A stretch of DNA of 64,000 nucleotides, from NCBI GenBank assembly GCA_014338185.1, contig QUBV01000008.1, positions 34,567-98,566 of the forward strand, read 5' to 3'. Both the position numbers and the translations under genes were made by a program. This DNA is from Lysobacterales bacterium (lineage in GTDB: Bacteria > Pseudomonadota > Gammaproteobacteria > Xanthomonadales > Rhodanobacteraceae). Positions 39,906 to 48,721 of this stretch are shown piece by piece. Numbering within the stretch: the stretch's first letter is position 1; the number at the start of each line of letters is the position of its first letter. Below the pieces are notes generated by a model. That model was not told the DNA's origin and ran no database searches. It saw only the letters and a list, made by a program, of their open reading frames with translations.

Positions 39906-39935
39906 GGCGGGAGCTTCGCTGGCGAGGCTCCCGCC
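39906..39935. repeat. REP-like palindrome between convergent genes
   Basis: GGCGGGAGC (39906-39914) and GCTCCCGCC (39927-39935) are perfect 9-bp arms around a 12-nt TTCGCTGGCGAG loop. The GGGAGC-TTCGCTGGCGA-GCTCCC layout resembles the extragenic palindromes common in Xanthomonads and pseudomonads. It lies between the convergent lyase and def genes, so it may also serve as a bidirectional terminator. No T run is present, and I saw no second copy in the window. Confidence 0.5.
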
Positions 39936-39957
39936 AACGCCGGTCCGGGTATGCCGA

Positions 39958-40461
39958 TCAGGCGCTCTGCTTGCGCTTCTTGTCGAGTTTCTTGAGCAGC
40001 ATCGAGCGCTTGAGCGGCGACAGGTAATCGACGAACACCTTGCCCTGCAGGTGATCCATCTCGTGCTGCATGCACACCGCGAGCGGCCCCTCCACCTCGA
40101 GCTCGAACGGCTTGCCGTCGACATCCTGCGCCGCGACCTTCACGCGCAGTGCACGCTCGACGTCGGCGTAGATGCCCGGGAAGGACAGGCAGCCTTCCTG
40201 GAACACCTGCTCGCCGCCTTGGTCGAGCAGGCGCGGATTGATCAACACATGCGGGTCGGACTTGTCCTCGGACATGTCCATGATGAGCAACTGCCGGTGC
40301 ACGTTGACCTGGGTCGCGGCCAGTCCCACGCCGGGCGCCGCGTACATGGTCTCGAACATGTCGGCCACGAGCTGCTTGAGCGCCGCGTCGAACACGGTCA
40401 CCGGTTGCGCCTTGGTGCGCAGGCGGGGATCGGGAAACTCGAGGATCGTGAGCAAGGCCAT
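39958..40461 (-). CDS. def: peptide deformylase
   Basis: A 167-aa iron-type deformylase removing the formyl group from nascent proteins. All three motifs are present: GVGLAATQV near residue 45, EGCLSFPG (metal-ligand Cys) near 90, and [17 protein letters not shown] (HExxH) near 132. It starts at [15 protein letters not shown]. It is not linked to fmt (27592), unlike the common def-fmt arrangement. Downstream is the REP-like palindrome. Confidence 0.96.
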   Translation of the reverse strand: MALLTILEFPDPRLRTKAQPVTVFDAALKQLVADMFETMYAAPGVGLAATQVNVHRQLLIMDMSEDKSDPHVLINPRLLDQGGEQVFQEGCLSFPGIYADVERALRVKVAAQDVDGKPFELEVEGPLAVCMQHEMDHLQGKVFVDYLSPLKRSMLLKKLDKKRKQSA

Positions 40462-41598
40462 GGGCGGCAGGTGCGGCCATAGGACCGCGATTGCAAGGCA
40501 AGGCGCATTGTAGACCGCTTTGGCGGGCGCCGCCGTCCCGGCCGGTGCCGAGGCATGGCGGATGCTGGCGGGTCGGCGCCCGCGCACCGGGCAACCAAGT
40601 GCCCGGTGCGCGTGGGGATTGGCCTTGCGCTCAGCGCGCCGCCCGGTAGACGACCTCGAACGGGCCGGCGTGCGGCAGCACCAGCTCCGGCCCGGCGCCT
40701 GCCCCGACCAGGCCGAGCCGGGTGTCGACCAGCACGAGTGCGACCGCGCCGGCGTCCAGCCGGCTCCATGCGCCCGCCTGCTCCGCACTGCGCAGGCGCA
40801 GGTACACGCCATCGGCCACGCGGATCGCCTCGACCTGAAACGCGCCATCGCCGGCCTGTGCCAGCGTGGTGCGGCGCTGCCAGGGCACCAGCGTCGCCGC
40901 GTCGACCGCGAGCGTGAGCGCCAAGTCCTGCGTGAGCGTGCCCACCGCGCCCAGGCGCAGCTCCGGCGGCAGCGCCTGCGCGCCGTCCTCGCCCTGCTCG
41001 AAGCCGTTGCGGAACAGCACCGCGAGCGTGAGGTCGGTGGCCGAGTCATTGGCGTCGTTGACGTCGCCGCTGGCCGTCACGCCCGCGCTGAGCAGGATCT
41101 CGTCGCTGGCCAGCTGCGGGTCATCCACCACCACGGTGTCGAGCAGGTAGGTGAGGCTGCCGCCGACCGCGAGCGCGGCGCCGCTGTCGACCAGGTCGCC
41201 GCTGCCGCTGGCCTGGCCACAGGCCGAGCCCGTGCTGGCCACGCAGCTCCAGCCCTGCCCTTGCAGGATCGCCGGCAGCGGCGCGCTCACGCTCGCGCCC
41301 GTCACGCTGGTGTTGCCGACATTGCTGACCACGATGGTGTAGCCGAGCGGCTTGCCGTACTGCACGTAGTCACGTCCGTCGTCGATCGACACCGCCAGGT
41401 CGGGCGCCGGCGCGGGCGCGAGCACCACATCGAGCGTCACCTGCGCCGCCGGCTCGTAGTTGGCGTTGCCGGCCTGGTCGGCCGTGAGCGTGCAGGTGCC
41501 GACCGCGAGCATCGTCACCGTGTTGCCCGACACCGTGCACACCGCAGGCGTCAGACTGCCGAACACCAGCGGATTGCCCGAGGCCCCGCCCACCGCGC

Positions 41599-41624
41599 TG
41601 AGCGTGAACGTTGAGCGTGAACGT
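41599..41624. repeat. 13-bp perfect tandem duplication causing a frameshift
   Basis: TGAGCGTGAACGT occurs at 41599-41611 and again at 41612-41624 with no gap. Thirteen is not a multiple of three, so the second copy shifts the frame of the DUF1566-InlB gene. With one copy deleted the coding strand reads NGTFTLSAVGGASGNPLVF without interruption. Confidence 0.93.
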
Positions 41625-42135
41625 ACCATTGAGGATGAACACGGGCGCGGCCGGGTTGCTCTCGAAGTCGGTGATCGTCTGCGTGTCCTTGACGATGGTG
41701 AGGATCTCGCTGCGGCTGATGCCCGGCAGCCCGTTCACGCTCGCCACCACGATGTAGCCGCCCGCGTCGCTGGGCGCAGTCGGGCTGCCGTCGTAGCTGA
41801 AGCTGAGGCTGTAGCCGCTGTCCACGCTGGCGCTGGCGCTTTGCGCGGTGCCGTCATAGACGATGCTGGTGGCGGAGTTGGCGGCCCAGGTGATGGGGCC
41901 GATCACCGGATCGGCGGCAAAGTTCGCGGTGACCGTGATGTCGCTCTGCACATTGGTGTCGGTGCGCGGGTTGGCCGTTGCGCCATCGCTCCAGCCGGCG
42001 AAGTGGTAGCCCGCGTCGGGTACCGCAGTCACCGGTGTGCCGTCGGCGCCATGCGCGACCGTCTGGCTGGTGTTGCCGCTGAGGCTGCCGTTGGCACCGG
42101 CGCTGTAGCTCAGCGTATGCAATGGGTCAAGCCAC

Positions 42136-42161
42136 TGTCCGCCTCGCACCAACCGGACTTG
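42136..42161 (-). repeat. 26-bp identical block in DUF1566 gene (copy B)
   Basis: Identical base for base to 42926-42951, and part of a 38-bp block with 35 matches (42124-42161 versus 42914-42951). It encodes QVRLVRGG near the end of the DUF1566 domain. Elsewhere in this segment the two genes differ strongly. In diversity-generating retroelements the invariant 3' end of the variable region (IMH) has this position. Confidence 0.8.
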
Positions 42162-42668
42162 TTGGTCGTTGCTCTTGCCGGTGGAACTGAGACCGCCCAC
42201 TCCGAAATGGACCAACCTCGCGGCAAGCACATCCAGCATGTCGGTGGTGGACGACCAGTAATCGCTGGATGCCGTGCCCGGGAAGGCCATGGTGTTGATG
42301 CTTGGGCCGTAGCAGCCGGTTTCGATTAGACTTTGCAGCTCCATGATGTTGGGCAGGCGCCAGTCCTCATGACCGGCCCAGGTGGCGGTGCGCGCGGCGA
42401 TGAGCGCGGCACCCCAGGTCATGCCCAGCGCCGTGCCGGTGCAAGCGCTCCCGGTCTGGCCCTCGCTGCACTGCTTCCACTCCAGCCCGGTCTCGATGTC
42501 GCGCACTACGCGCTCGTTCGGGTGGCCTGACGGGTCGGGCGTGCCGACCACATAGCGGCTGTCCGGCGCCACGCGTGGGTTGCCCGATGGGCAGGTCTGC
42601 GCCGCCAGCGGCGCGGCAAGGCTCGCAAGCAGCAGAATCAGGAAGACACGCAGCATCATGACATCACC

Positions 42669-42896
42669 TCACGACGGGAACGCGCGACCGGTGCCGCGCT
42701 GACCGAAAACGGGAAGTTGCCAAGCGGGATGGCGCGCGCCTCGAATCACCGAGGCGAGTATCGCCTGCGCACCGCTGCGCAATTGGGCACCCAGTGCGTA
42801 CCGATGCGCGCGCGGGAAGCCGGCCACCGCAGTCTCCATATGCAGGGCCAGATCCATTGCGCAGCGCCAGATCGGCAGATGTTCACAGCGGTCCAT
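42669..42896 (-). CDS. truncated Avd-like / four-helix-bundle protein (diversity-generating retroelement accessory), fragment
   Basis: A 75-aa reading frame between two DUF1566 genes, with GGAGG 9 nt before its ATG. LPIWRCAMDLALHMETAVAGFPRAHRYALG then AQLRSGAQAILASVIRGA (split here for length) matches the first two helices of Avd/23S-IVP-type four-helix bundles, notably the FPR-x-H-x-Y-x-LG-x-x-LR signature. Such proteins are usually 110-130 aa, so the last two helices are missing. In retroelements Avd binds the reverse transcriptase and lies just after a DUF1566/C-lectin target, as here. No reverse transcriptase or template repeat is in the window. Alternative: an isolated IVP-type protein. 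Confidence 0.55.
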   Translation of the reverse strand: MDRCEHLPIWRCAMDLALHMETAVAGFPRAHRYALGAQLRSGAQAILASVIRGARHPAWQLPVFGQRGTGRAFPS

Positions 42897-42921
42897 GCGG
42901 CATCGCCTCCAAAGGGTCAAT

Positions 42922-43812
42922 TCATTGTCCGCCTCGCACCAACCGGACTTGCCGGACGTTGTCCTTGCCGATGGCGCCGAGGATGCCGTTGCCGAAGCTG
43001 ACGACCCAAGCGCTGGACGCATTGAACACACCATTTTCTCCACTCCAGTAGACCGCGACCGGGGTATTGGGAAACCAGGTGGTGTCGATGGCTGGGTTGT
43101 GCGCTTGGTAGTCCGCCAGCGATTGCAGCTCGTTGGCGGTGGGCAGGCGCCAGTCGCTGGCTCCGCATAGGCGGTTGGCACCGGTGAGCGCGTTGACCGT
43201 AGTGCGGAAGTTGGTGGTATTGCAGGGCTGGCCGCCCAGCGTGTTTGCGCAAGTGCTGGTATCGCCGACGGCGCCGGCATCGCCGCCGTTGACCGCGGCA
43301 TTGGTGTCGTACCAAGTGTAGGTGTGCCCGGCGTGGCGCAGGTGAGCTGCGTTGTCGACCTTCACTTCCCAGATGAGGCCGGTGAGGTTGTCGCGGGTGC
43401 AGGCCCAGTCGGCCGGGTTGGGGCCGAGCGTGGCGCTGGCGGGCAGCACGCTGCCATTGTTGGCGATCTTGGTGTAGTCGCGGCCCTTGGTGCTGGAGGC
43501 GCCCACCTTGACCAGGGTGCCCAGTGCATCGGCGGCGGCTCGCCCCTGGGTGCAGTCCTGGCCCTCAAAACCCGGATCCTCGGGCGCCGGCGTGGCCGGG
43601 CTGACCGTGCCGGTGGCCATGGTGTCGTTGTAGCAGGTGACCTGGCCGGTGTCGTTGAGCGGGCGCGTGGGTGTTTGCGCCGTGGCGCATGCAGCACACA
43701 CGGCCAACAGCAGGCCTGGCCACGTCACCACGCGTCGCACGGGCATGGTGTTGGCGATGGCTGCAACGGTGGCATGCACACGGGCACGATGGCGCGGTCG
43801 GACAGCGCTCAT
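42922..43812 (-). CDS. secreted DUF1566 (C-type-lectin-like) protein, candidate retroelement target
   Basis: A 296-aa exported protein. The N-terminus has a basic stretch and then a hydrophobic segment ending CAACATAQ (about residues 23-46). The DUF1566 domain includes LTGLIWEVKVDN, DWRLPTANELQSL and YWSGENGVFN, and the protein ends QVRLVRGGQ-stop. The last 45 codons are rich in NNC codons (S S A W V V S F G N G I L), as expected if copied from an AAC-rich template. Its TGA stop aligns with a Trp codon in the paralogue at 42659. GAGGA precedes the ATG. A truncated avd-like gene follows after 25 bp. Confidence 0.78.
   Translation of the reverse strand: MSAVRPRHRARVHATVAAIANTMPVRRVVTWPGLLLAVCAACATAQTPTRPLNDTGQVTCYNDTMATGTVSPATPAPEDPGFEGQDCTQGRAAADALGTLVKVGASSTKGRDYTKIANNGSVLPASATLGPNPADWACTRDNLTGLIWEVKVDNAAHLRHAGHTYTWYDTNAAVNGGDAGAVGDTSTCANTLGGQPCNTTNFRTTVNALTGANRLCGASDWRLPTANELQSLADYQAHNPAIDTTWFPNTPVAVYWSGENGVFNASSAWVVSFGNGILGAIGKDNVRQVRLVRGGQ
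42926..42951 (-). repeat. 26-bp identical block in DUF1566 gene (copy A)
   Basis: The 3' end of the DUF1566 coding region, identical to 42136-42161. It directly precedes the stop codon. The similarity continues for about 12 bp past the stop (TTGACCC shared), which shows that the two loci share ancestry beyond the coding end. Confidence 0.8.
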
Positions 43813-44330
43813 GGCGGGGTTCCTCGACGAGGGCGGAGGCAGGACACGGTCGGCGCCACCAACGTCCAACAAGGCTGGCGGCGCGTGAAAGCAGCACGCG
43901 GGGTGGCACGGCTGCCGGCGATGCGGTCTGCGCATGGCGATCATCTCCCGTTCCGTGGAGCAACAACCGGCCATCGCAACGCTGGGAATCGACGCACGCT
44001 CGGTGCGTCACGGCAAGTACGCCGCTTCGCTCGGCGTCACCGACCAACGCGGGGATTTCCAGCGCCAGATGGCGATGCAGGCGGCGTGCCCGCGGGTGCT
44101 TCGTCCATGGCGCATGCCTATGGGTGCCGGGGTCGGCATACATCACGCGCGGCTTGGCGTGCCGGTCGTGGGGGGCCGTACCCGGCCGCCCACGCCGATC
44201 GGCGTCTGCTCACGCGGAGAGCTGGCGCGAGTGCGCTCGCGCCGCGTGCTCAAGCCATCCGCGCCCGCTTGCCTGGATGCGCACCGCGGTGCCGCCCGGA
44301 TGTCAGCGGCGGCCTCGCGGTCGCGCCGGG
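43813..44330. other. 518-bp gap between DUF1566 and delta-60-type genes
   Basis: I find no convincing gene; short frames here have no family-like pattern or ribosome-binding site. A perfect 8-bp hairpin with a 4-nt loop (GGCGCGAG 44224-44231, CTCGCGCC 44236-44243) lies about 90 bp downstream of the delta-60-type gene and could end its transcript, although no T run follows. The promoter of the DUF1566 gene should be here. Confidence 0.5.
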
Positions 44331-45905
44331 TCAGTCGCCGTGGGCGCCGCCAAACTGGTCGGCAAAGATGCTGTCGTTGGCCCTGAGCTTGGCCAGGGTG
44401 ATGTCGACATCGGTGGCGTCCCAGCGGCGCGTGCCCGTCATCAGCAGAAAGAAACCGAGGTCATCGGAATGGATGCTCATACCCTGGCCCGGGACCGCAT
44501 AGCGGTCATCGTCCCAGCCAGCAAGGTAGCCGATGCGGCGATACGCGTGCTCGGTGATCGCGCTCGCGCTGAACTGCTGCACGATCTGGTAAGTGATCCA
44601 AGGCTGGGGCGACAGGTCGGTGCCGTCATTCTGCGCCCCGCTCATGGCCACGACCAGATCGCGGTTGCCAGGCCATTCAGTGATCGCGTAGGGCAGTACA
44701 TGGCGCGTTCCCCCATAGGGGTTGCCAACAGGCGGCGGCGGTGGCGCGAGGTTTTTGGCGCAAGTACCGCCGTCGCAGAAGTCGGCGTCCGGGTACAGGA
44801 AGTGGGCACCGAGATTGGCGCTGTAATGATGCTCGTAGCGACCGAGCAGCAACGCTGGAAAGTTGGCGTCGTTGGTGTCGGAAATGCCTGCCACCGCGAC
44901 ATGCCCGTTCGCGAGCACGCTGATCGCGGTGACGGAATCGGTTTTCGAACCTGTGTTGTCGGTCTCGACCGCGATCGAGGTGTGGTTGCCAATGCCCGTG
45001 GCGGGACTGACTGCCATGAGGAAGCCGTCATAGTCGCCTGCCACGGTCTTGTAGGTGCCGCCCAAGTACAGCCAGGTGCCACCCGGCGCCGCCGCCGGTG
45101 ACAGGGCGATGCTGTTGGCGATGTGGTCGCGCCCCGTGGCCCGACCGCTCAGGTCCTCGGCAACCGTCCCCGAACTTCCATAGTTGGCGTCCATGGTACC
45201 CGTACTCGTCAGCACCTTGGCATGTGCGAGCAGGTAGCCGTTGTCACTGTCGGCGTAGCCGGCGACGTACAGCGCGAGCCCGTCGGGATCCAGTGCCAGA
45301 CGCAGACCGACATCGTTCCTGCTGCCGCCGCGGTCGAACACGATCCATCTGAGCGACTGCGACGGCCAGCCCGCGCAGACGTGGTCGGTCGTGCTCATGT
45401 CCACGCACCGGACCTGCATGTCGGTGTCGGTCAGGATCTTTCCCGACCCCAGGAAGTAGGCGCGCCGCGTGCCGGGGTCGTAGACCGCATCATCGATGCG
45501 CAGCATGTTGGTGGGCACGACGGTCCAGGTGCTGGCGCCGCCGCTCAGGTCGGTGCTGAGGACGAGTGCATCGCGCGTCTCGACACTGGCTCCGCTGGCG
45601 AGATTGGCGTGGCTGCCCAAAGTGTAGATCCGCTGTACGACCGCGGGACCAGGAAGCAGGATGTTCACGCGCTGGGTGCGCAGGCCCCACTCGTTGAGGC
45701 CTCCGGCAAGGTCGGGCCAACGGGCAGTGGCACCGCCATCGGAGAACGAGGTATCGAGATCCAGGTCACTGGGCGTTCCCGACACTGCGGGCGAGGCGTA
45801 TGGCAAGACCTGCGAGGCAGCCTCCTTGTCGAGGCTGCTGCCGATGCTTGCGGGCGAGGTCGTCAGACAGCCCAACAGCAGGGCCGCGGTCAACGTGCGA
45901 TTCAT
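44331..45905 (-). CDS. secreted delta-60-repeat-type protein with IFADxF tail
   Basis: A 524-aa exported protein. The signal peptide lies at about 1-19 (LLLGCLTTSPAS). The mature N-terminus has LDLDTSFSDGGATA, the delta-60 repeat signature. Repeated blocks follow (LALDPDGLALYVAGYADS, VLANGHVAVAGISDTNDAN) typical of beta-propeller-like secreted proteins. It ends LRANDSIFADQFGGAHGD, a variant of the tail shared by exported proteins in this window. AGGAG lies before the ATG. Function is unknown; it is probably surface-associated. Confidence 0.75.
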   Translation of the reverse strand: MNRTLTAALLLGCLTTSPASIGSSLDKEAASQVLPYASPAVSGTPSDLDLDTSFSDGGATARWPDLAGGLNEWGLRTQRVNILLPGPAVVQRIYTLGSHANLASGASVETRDALVLSTDLSGGASTWTVVPTNMLRIDDAVYDPGTRRAYFLGSGKILTDTDMQVRCVDMSTTDHVCAGWPSQSLRWIVFDRGGSRNDVGLRLALDPDGLALYVAGYADSDNGYLLAHAKVLTSTGTMDANYGSSGTVAEDLSGRATGRDHIANSIALSPAAAPGGTWLYLGGTYKTVAGDYDGFLMAVSPATGIGNHTSIAVETDNTGSKTDSVTAISVLANGHVAVAGISDTNDANFPALLLGRYEHHYSANLGAHFLYPDADFCDGGTCAKNLAPPPPPVGNPYGGTRHVLPYAITEWPGNRDLVVAMSGAQNDGTDLSPQPWITYQIVQQFSASAITEHAYRRIGYLAGWDDDRYAVPGQGMSIHSDDLGFFLLMTGTRRWDATDVDITLAKLRANDSIFADQFGGAHGD

Positions 45906-46154
45906 GATGGACTCCTGTTCGAGATCGACACCGCGCGGCCGCTCAAACGGGGCGATGGACAGGCCAACACAGCCCGTCACCGCAGTGCTTCCACAAAAGC
46001 GTGGGCCGATTACACCGGATCGATCGGCTGCGCCCCCGGCGCTGCCGTACCGATGCGGGACTTTCACGGCGCGGTCGCTGCGGCGTAGCATCGGCGGTGG
46101 CAGCGGCGTCCGCGTGCTGCCTGCGTCGGCAAGCAGTGCTTCTCCGGAGCATTC

Positions 46155-47540
46155 ATGCGCATGCGCACCATCGGGCCCGGCCTGATCCGGGCGACACGCC
46201 TCGCCGTTCTCGGGTGTGGCCTGTGGCTGGCGCTCGGTGGGTCCGGCCACGCCCGCGCGGCCGAAACGCCACGGGTGGCGACGCCCAAGGTCAGCCCCGC
46301 GCAGTGGAAGCTCATGCAGCAGCAGGCGTTCGAGCGTTCCGAGGTGATCCTTGCGCGGGCGCAGAAGCGCGGCAACCTGCTCGCGCAGTACCTGGTGATG
46401 GCACAGGCGCATGATGCCGATCCCAGTCCCGCGTTCCGCGTGATCTTCAGCCAGTACCTGGCGTGGTACCAGACCTACATCGGCGACTACGTGGCCGCAC
46501 GCCAGAGCTATTCGATCAGCCAGCTGCCCGAGCGCAACGACGCGCCGTCACCGCTGGCGGACCCGCGGTTCGAACGGCGCGGCGCGGTCGAGGCCATCGC
46601 CGCGCTCGCCCATGGCCGCCAGTTGGTGCTGTTCAACGAGGCGCACAACATCCCGCTCACGCGCACGCTCACCGTGCAGTTGCTGCAGCGCCTGCGCGAG
46701 GACGGTTACAGCCATTTCGCCGCGGAGACGCTGTACGAGAGCGATCATGCGCTGCAGGCGCGCGGCTATCCCACGCGTGACAGCGGCTTCTACGTCGACG
46801 AGCCGATCTACGCCGAGATGATCCGCAGCGCGATCGCACTCGGCTTCGTGATCGTGGCCTACGACGATACGGGCGACGCGCATGGCGATGCGCGTGAACG
46901 CCTGCAAGCCAAGCACCTGCACGAGCGCGTGTTCAGGCGCGACCCGCACGCGCGTCTCATCGTCAACGCGGGCTATGCCCACATCCAGGAGGACGGCAAA
47001 TACCTCGATGGCAAATCGATGGCCTACCACCTGCGCACGCTCACGGGCATCGATCCGCTCACGATCGAGCAGACCATGCTGATGGAGCACGACCTGCCCG
47101 CGCACGACCATCCCTATTTCCGCGCGCTGTTTGCGGGCAACGGGCGGCAGCGCGAGCCGGTGGTCTACGTGGGCAAGGGGGGCAAGGCGTGGTCGCTCAA
47201 GCCGGGCTGGTACGACGTGAGCGTGTTCTTTCCACCCGACACGCTGGACCGCGGACGCCCCACCTGGCTCGATCTGGGCGGGCTGCGGCAACGCCGCGAG
47301 GTGAGCCCGGACTTGTGCGAGCAGCGCCTGCCCTGCCTCGTCGAAGCGCGCTACGCGAACGAGCGCGATGATGCGGTCGCAGCCGACCGCGTGCTGATCA
47401 CGGGCAACGCACGCCCGGGCGACGTGCCCACCAGCACATTCCGCGTGCTGTACCTGCGCCCCGGCCGTTACCGCCTGAGCGCCCGCAGCGCCGACGAGCG
47501 CGTGCAGCACGACACGATCACGGTGACCGCCAGGCGCTGA
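46155..47540 (+). CDS. exported ChaN/TIKI-superfamily-like protein
   Basis: A 461-aa exported protein with a signal peptide at about 1-36. The central part has LVLFNEAHNIPLTRTL, FAAETLYESDH and LIVNAGYAHIQEDGK, resembling the EAH/ETL/GxxH pattern of the ChaN/erythromycin-esterase/TIKI fold, whose members bind haem or act as hydrolases. The C-terminal 130 residues look like a beta domain. GGAG lies 5 nt before the ATG. The exact function is unknown. It is convergent with rpoH. Confidence 0.65.
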   Translation: MRMRTIGPGLIRATRLAVLGCGLWLALGGSGHARAAETPRVATPKVSPAQWKLMQQQAFERSEVILARAQKRGNLLAQYLVMAQAHDADPSPAFRVIFSQYLAWYQTYIGDYVAARQSYSISQLPERNDAPSPLADPRFERRGAVEAIAALAHGRQLVLFNEAHNIPLTRTLTVQLLQRLREDGYSHFAAETLYESDHALQARGYPTRDSGFYVDEPIYAEMIRSAIALGFVIVAYDDTGDAHGDARERLQAKHLHERVFRRDPHARLIVNAGYAHIQEDGKYLDGKSMAYHLRTLTGIDPLTIEQTMLMEHDLPAHDHPYFRALFAGNGRQREPVVYVGKGGKAWSLKPGWYDVSVFFPPDTLDRGRPTWLDLGGLRQRREVSPDLCEQRLPCLVEARYANERDDAVAADRVLITGNARPGDVPTSTFRVLYLRPGRYRLSARSADERVQHDTITVTARR

Positions 47541-47593
47541 GGCGCGTCCTTGCGATGGGTTGGCGACGCTGCTGCAACCAACAGCGGTACACA

Positions 47594-47621
47594 CAGGCGC
47601 CCGCGGCTGGCGCGGCGCCTG
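47594..47621. terminator. possible hairpin terminator between convergent genes
   Basis: CAGGCGCC (47594-47601) and GGCGCCTG (47614-47621) form a perfect 8-bp stem with a 12-nt loop. It sits 6 bp from the rpoH stop and 54 bp from the end of the ChaN-like gene. No T run is present, so it is a weak call. Confidence 0.4.
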
Positions 47622-47626
47622 CGGGC

Positions 47627-48487
47627 TCAGGCTTCGAACAGCGCGCGCATCTTCTTCATCGCGTTGGCTTCGATCTGGCGGATGCGCTCGGCCGACACGC
47701 CATACTCGTCGGCCAGTTCCTGCAAGGTCGCCTTGTCGCCGTCCCTGAGCCAGCGACGCTGGATGATGTCACGCGAGCGCTCATCGAGCCGGACCAGTCC
47801 ACGCTGCAGCGTGTCGAGGCTGGACTCCTCTTCCGACTCGGTCTCGACCATCGCGTAGGGATCGGCGGCGTGGTCGATGAGGAACGCCGCCGGCGCCGGC
47901 CGCTCGTCGTCATCGGCATCGACGGGCGCGTCGAAGGCGATGTCGCGGCCGTTGAGGCGTGCTTCCATCTCGAGCACGGTCGCCGCGGGCACGCCCAGTT
48001 CCTGCGCCACCGTGTTGACCTCCTCGGCGTTCATCCAACCCAGGCGCTTCTTGGACTTGCGCAGGTTGAAGAACAGCTTGCGCTGTGCCTTGGTGGTGGC
48101 GACCTTGACGATGCGCCAGTTGCGCAGGATGAACTCGTGCATCTCGGCACGGATCCAGTGCACCGCGAACGACACCAGCCGCACGCCATGCGCGGGATCG
48201 AAACGCTTGACCGCCTTCATGAGGCCGATGTTGCCTTCCTGGATGAGATCGGCGACCTGCAGACCGTAGCCGGAGTAACCGCGTGCGACATGCACGACGA
48301 AGCGCAGATGCGACAGCACCATGCGTCGCGCCGCGTCGAGGTCGTTGTCCTCGTGGTAGCGCCGCGCCAGATCCTGCTCCTCGTCCTGGCTCAGCATCGG
48401 GATCTGATGCACCGCGTTGACGTAGGCATCGAGGCTGCCGGTGGCGTTGAGGACGGGCAGCGAATTGGCGACCAGTGCTTGACTCAT
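47627..48487 (-). CDS. rpoH: heat-shock sigma factor RpoH (sigma-32)
   Basis: A 286-aa sigma factor directing heat-shock promoters. Region 2 has [19 protein letters not shown] then [20 protein letters not shown]. The RpoH box is present as [21 protein letters not shown], close to the canonical QRKLFFNLR. Region 4 ends [25 protein letters not shown]. The start [13 protein letters not shown] matches the family. A perfect CIRCE inverted repeat lies 29 bp upstream, implying HrcA repression. The gene lies downstream of ftsE-ftsX-RR-ung on the same strand. Confidence 0.96.
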   Translation of the reverse strand: MSQALVANSLPVLNATGSLDAYVNAVHQIPMLSQDEEQDLARRYHEDNDLDAARRMVLSHLRFVVHVARGYSGYGLQVADLIQEGNIGLMKAVKRFDPAHGVRLVSFAVHWIRAEMHEFILRNWRIVKVATTKAQRKLFFNLRKSKKRLGWMNAEEVNTVAQELGVPAATVLEMEARLNGRDIAFDAPVDADDDERPAPAAFLIDHAADPYAMVETESEEESSLDTLQRGLVRLDERSRDIIQRRWLRDGDKATLQELADEYGVSAERIRQIEANAMKKMRALFEA

Positions 48488-48516
48488 GTTCCGAATCCCC
48501 TTTGGCGTTGTGCACT

Positions 48517-48543
48517 TTAGCACTCGCGTCGTTTGAGTGCTAA
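48517..48543. promoter_or_regulatory. CIRCE element (HrcA operator) upstream of rpoH
   Basis: TTAGCACTC (48517-48525), nine bases, GAGTGCTAA (48535-48543): an exact match to the CIRCE consensus. It lies 29 bp before the rpoH start codon, in the position of the promoter or early leader. HrcA bound here would repress rpoH at normal temperature. Confidence 0.95.
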
Positions 48544-48721
48544 GCGTGCCCTTGGTTCCACCCGCGTTCCGGCTGGCGGACCTGCTCTATGACCAATAGT
48601 GTACTGGAAAGTTCTCTAACGAAATGCCCGTCGCGATGACAGAGTGTTTCGCCGGATCTTTGCAACTATTTGATTTCACAGAACATCGCTCCAGCTCGCC
48701 GACGCTTCGCTGAATCGCGGC

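Larger units (their letters stand above)
40631..42659 (-). pseudogene. secreted DUF1566 / InlB-repeat / DUF11-type protein, frameshifted by a 13-bp tandem duplication
   Basis: Two overlapping frames make one gene. The first frame (42659 to 41370) has a signal peptide (LILLLASLAAPLAAQ), a DUF1566 lectin-like domain (VRDIETGLEWKQC, DWRLPNIMELQSL, QVRLVRGGQ), an InlB/Big-type repeat (GYHFAGWSDGATANPRT) and an MBG-like module. It goes out of frame at 41599-41624, where TGAGCGTGAACGT is exactly doubled. Removing one copy restores continuity into the second frame (ending 40631), which encodes the rest of a Big-like module, a DUF11-type domain (YTIVVSNVGNTSVTG), an internal [10 protein letters not shown] motif and a C-terminal beta domain of about 110 aa. 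As it stands, a 429-aa truncated product is made. Confidence 0.82.

Noticed and set aside
42660..43080. Template repeat of a diversity-generating retroelement
   Set aside because: I looked for a third, AAC-rich copy of the DUF1566 3' segment on both strands and saw only the two coding copies; a proper self-alignment is needed to be certain.
43934..44386. 150-codon plus-strand frame in the gap beside the DUF1566 gene
   Set aside because: No ribosome-binding site or family-like pattern; it runs into the end of the delta-60-type gene on the other strand.
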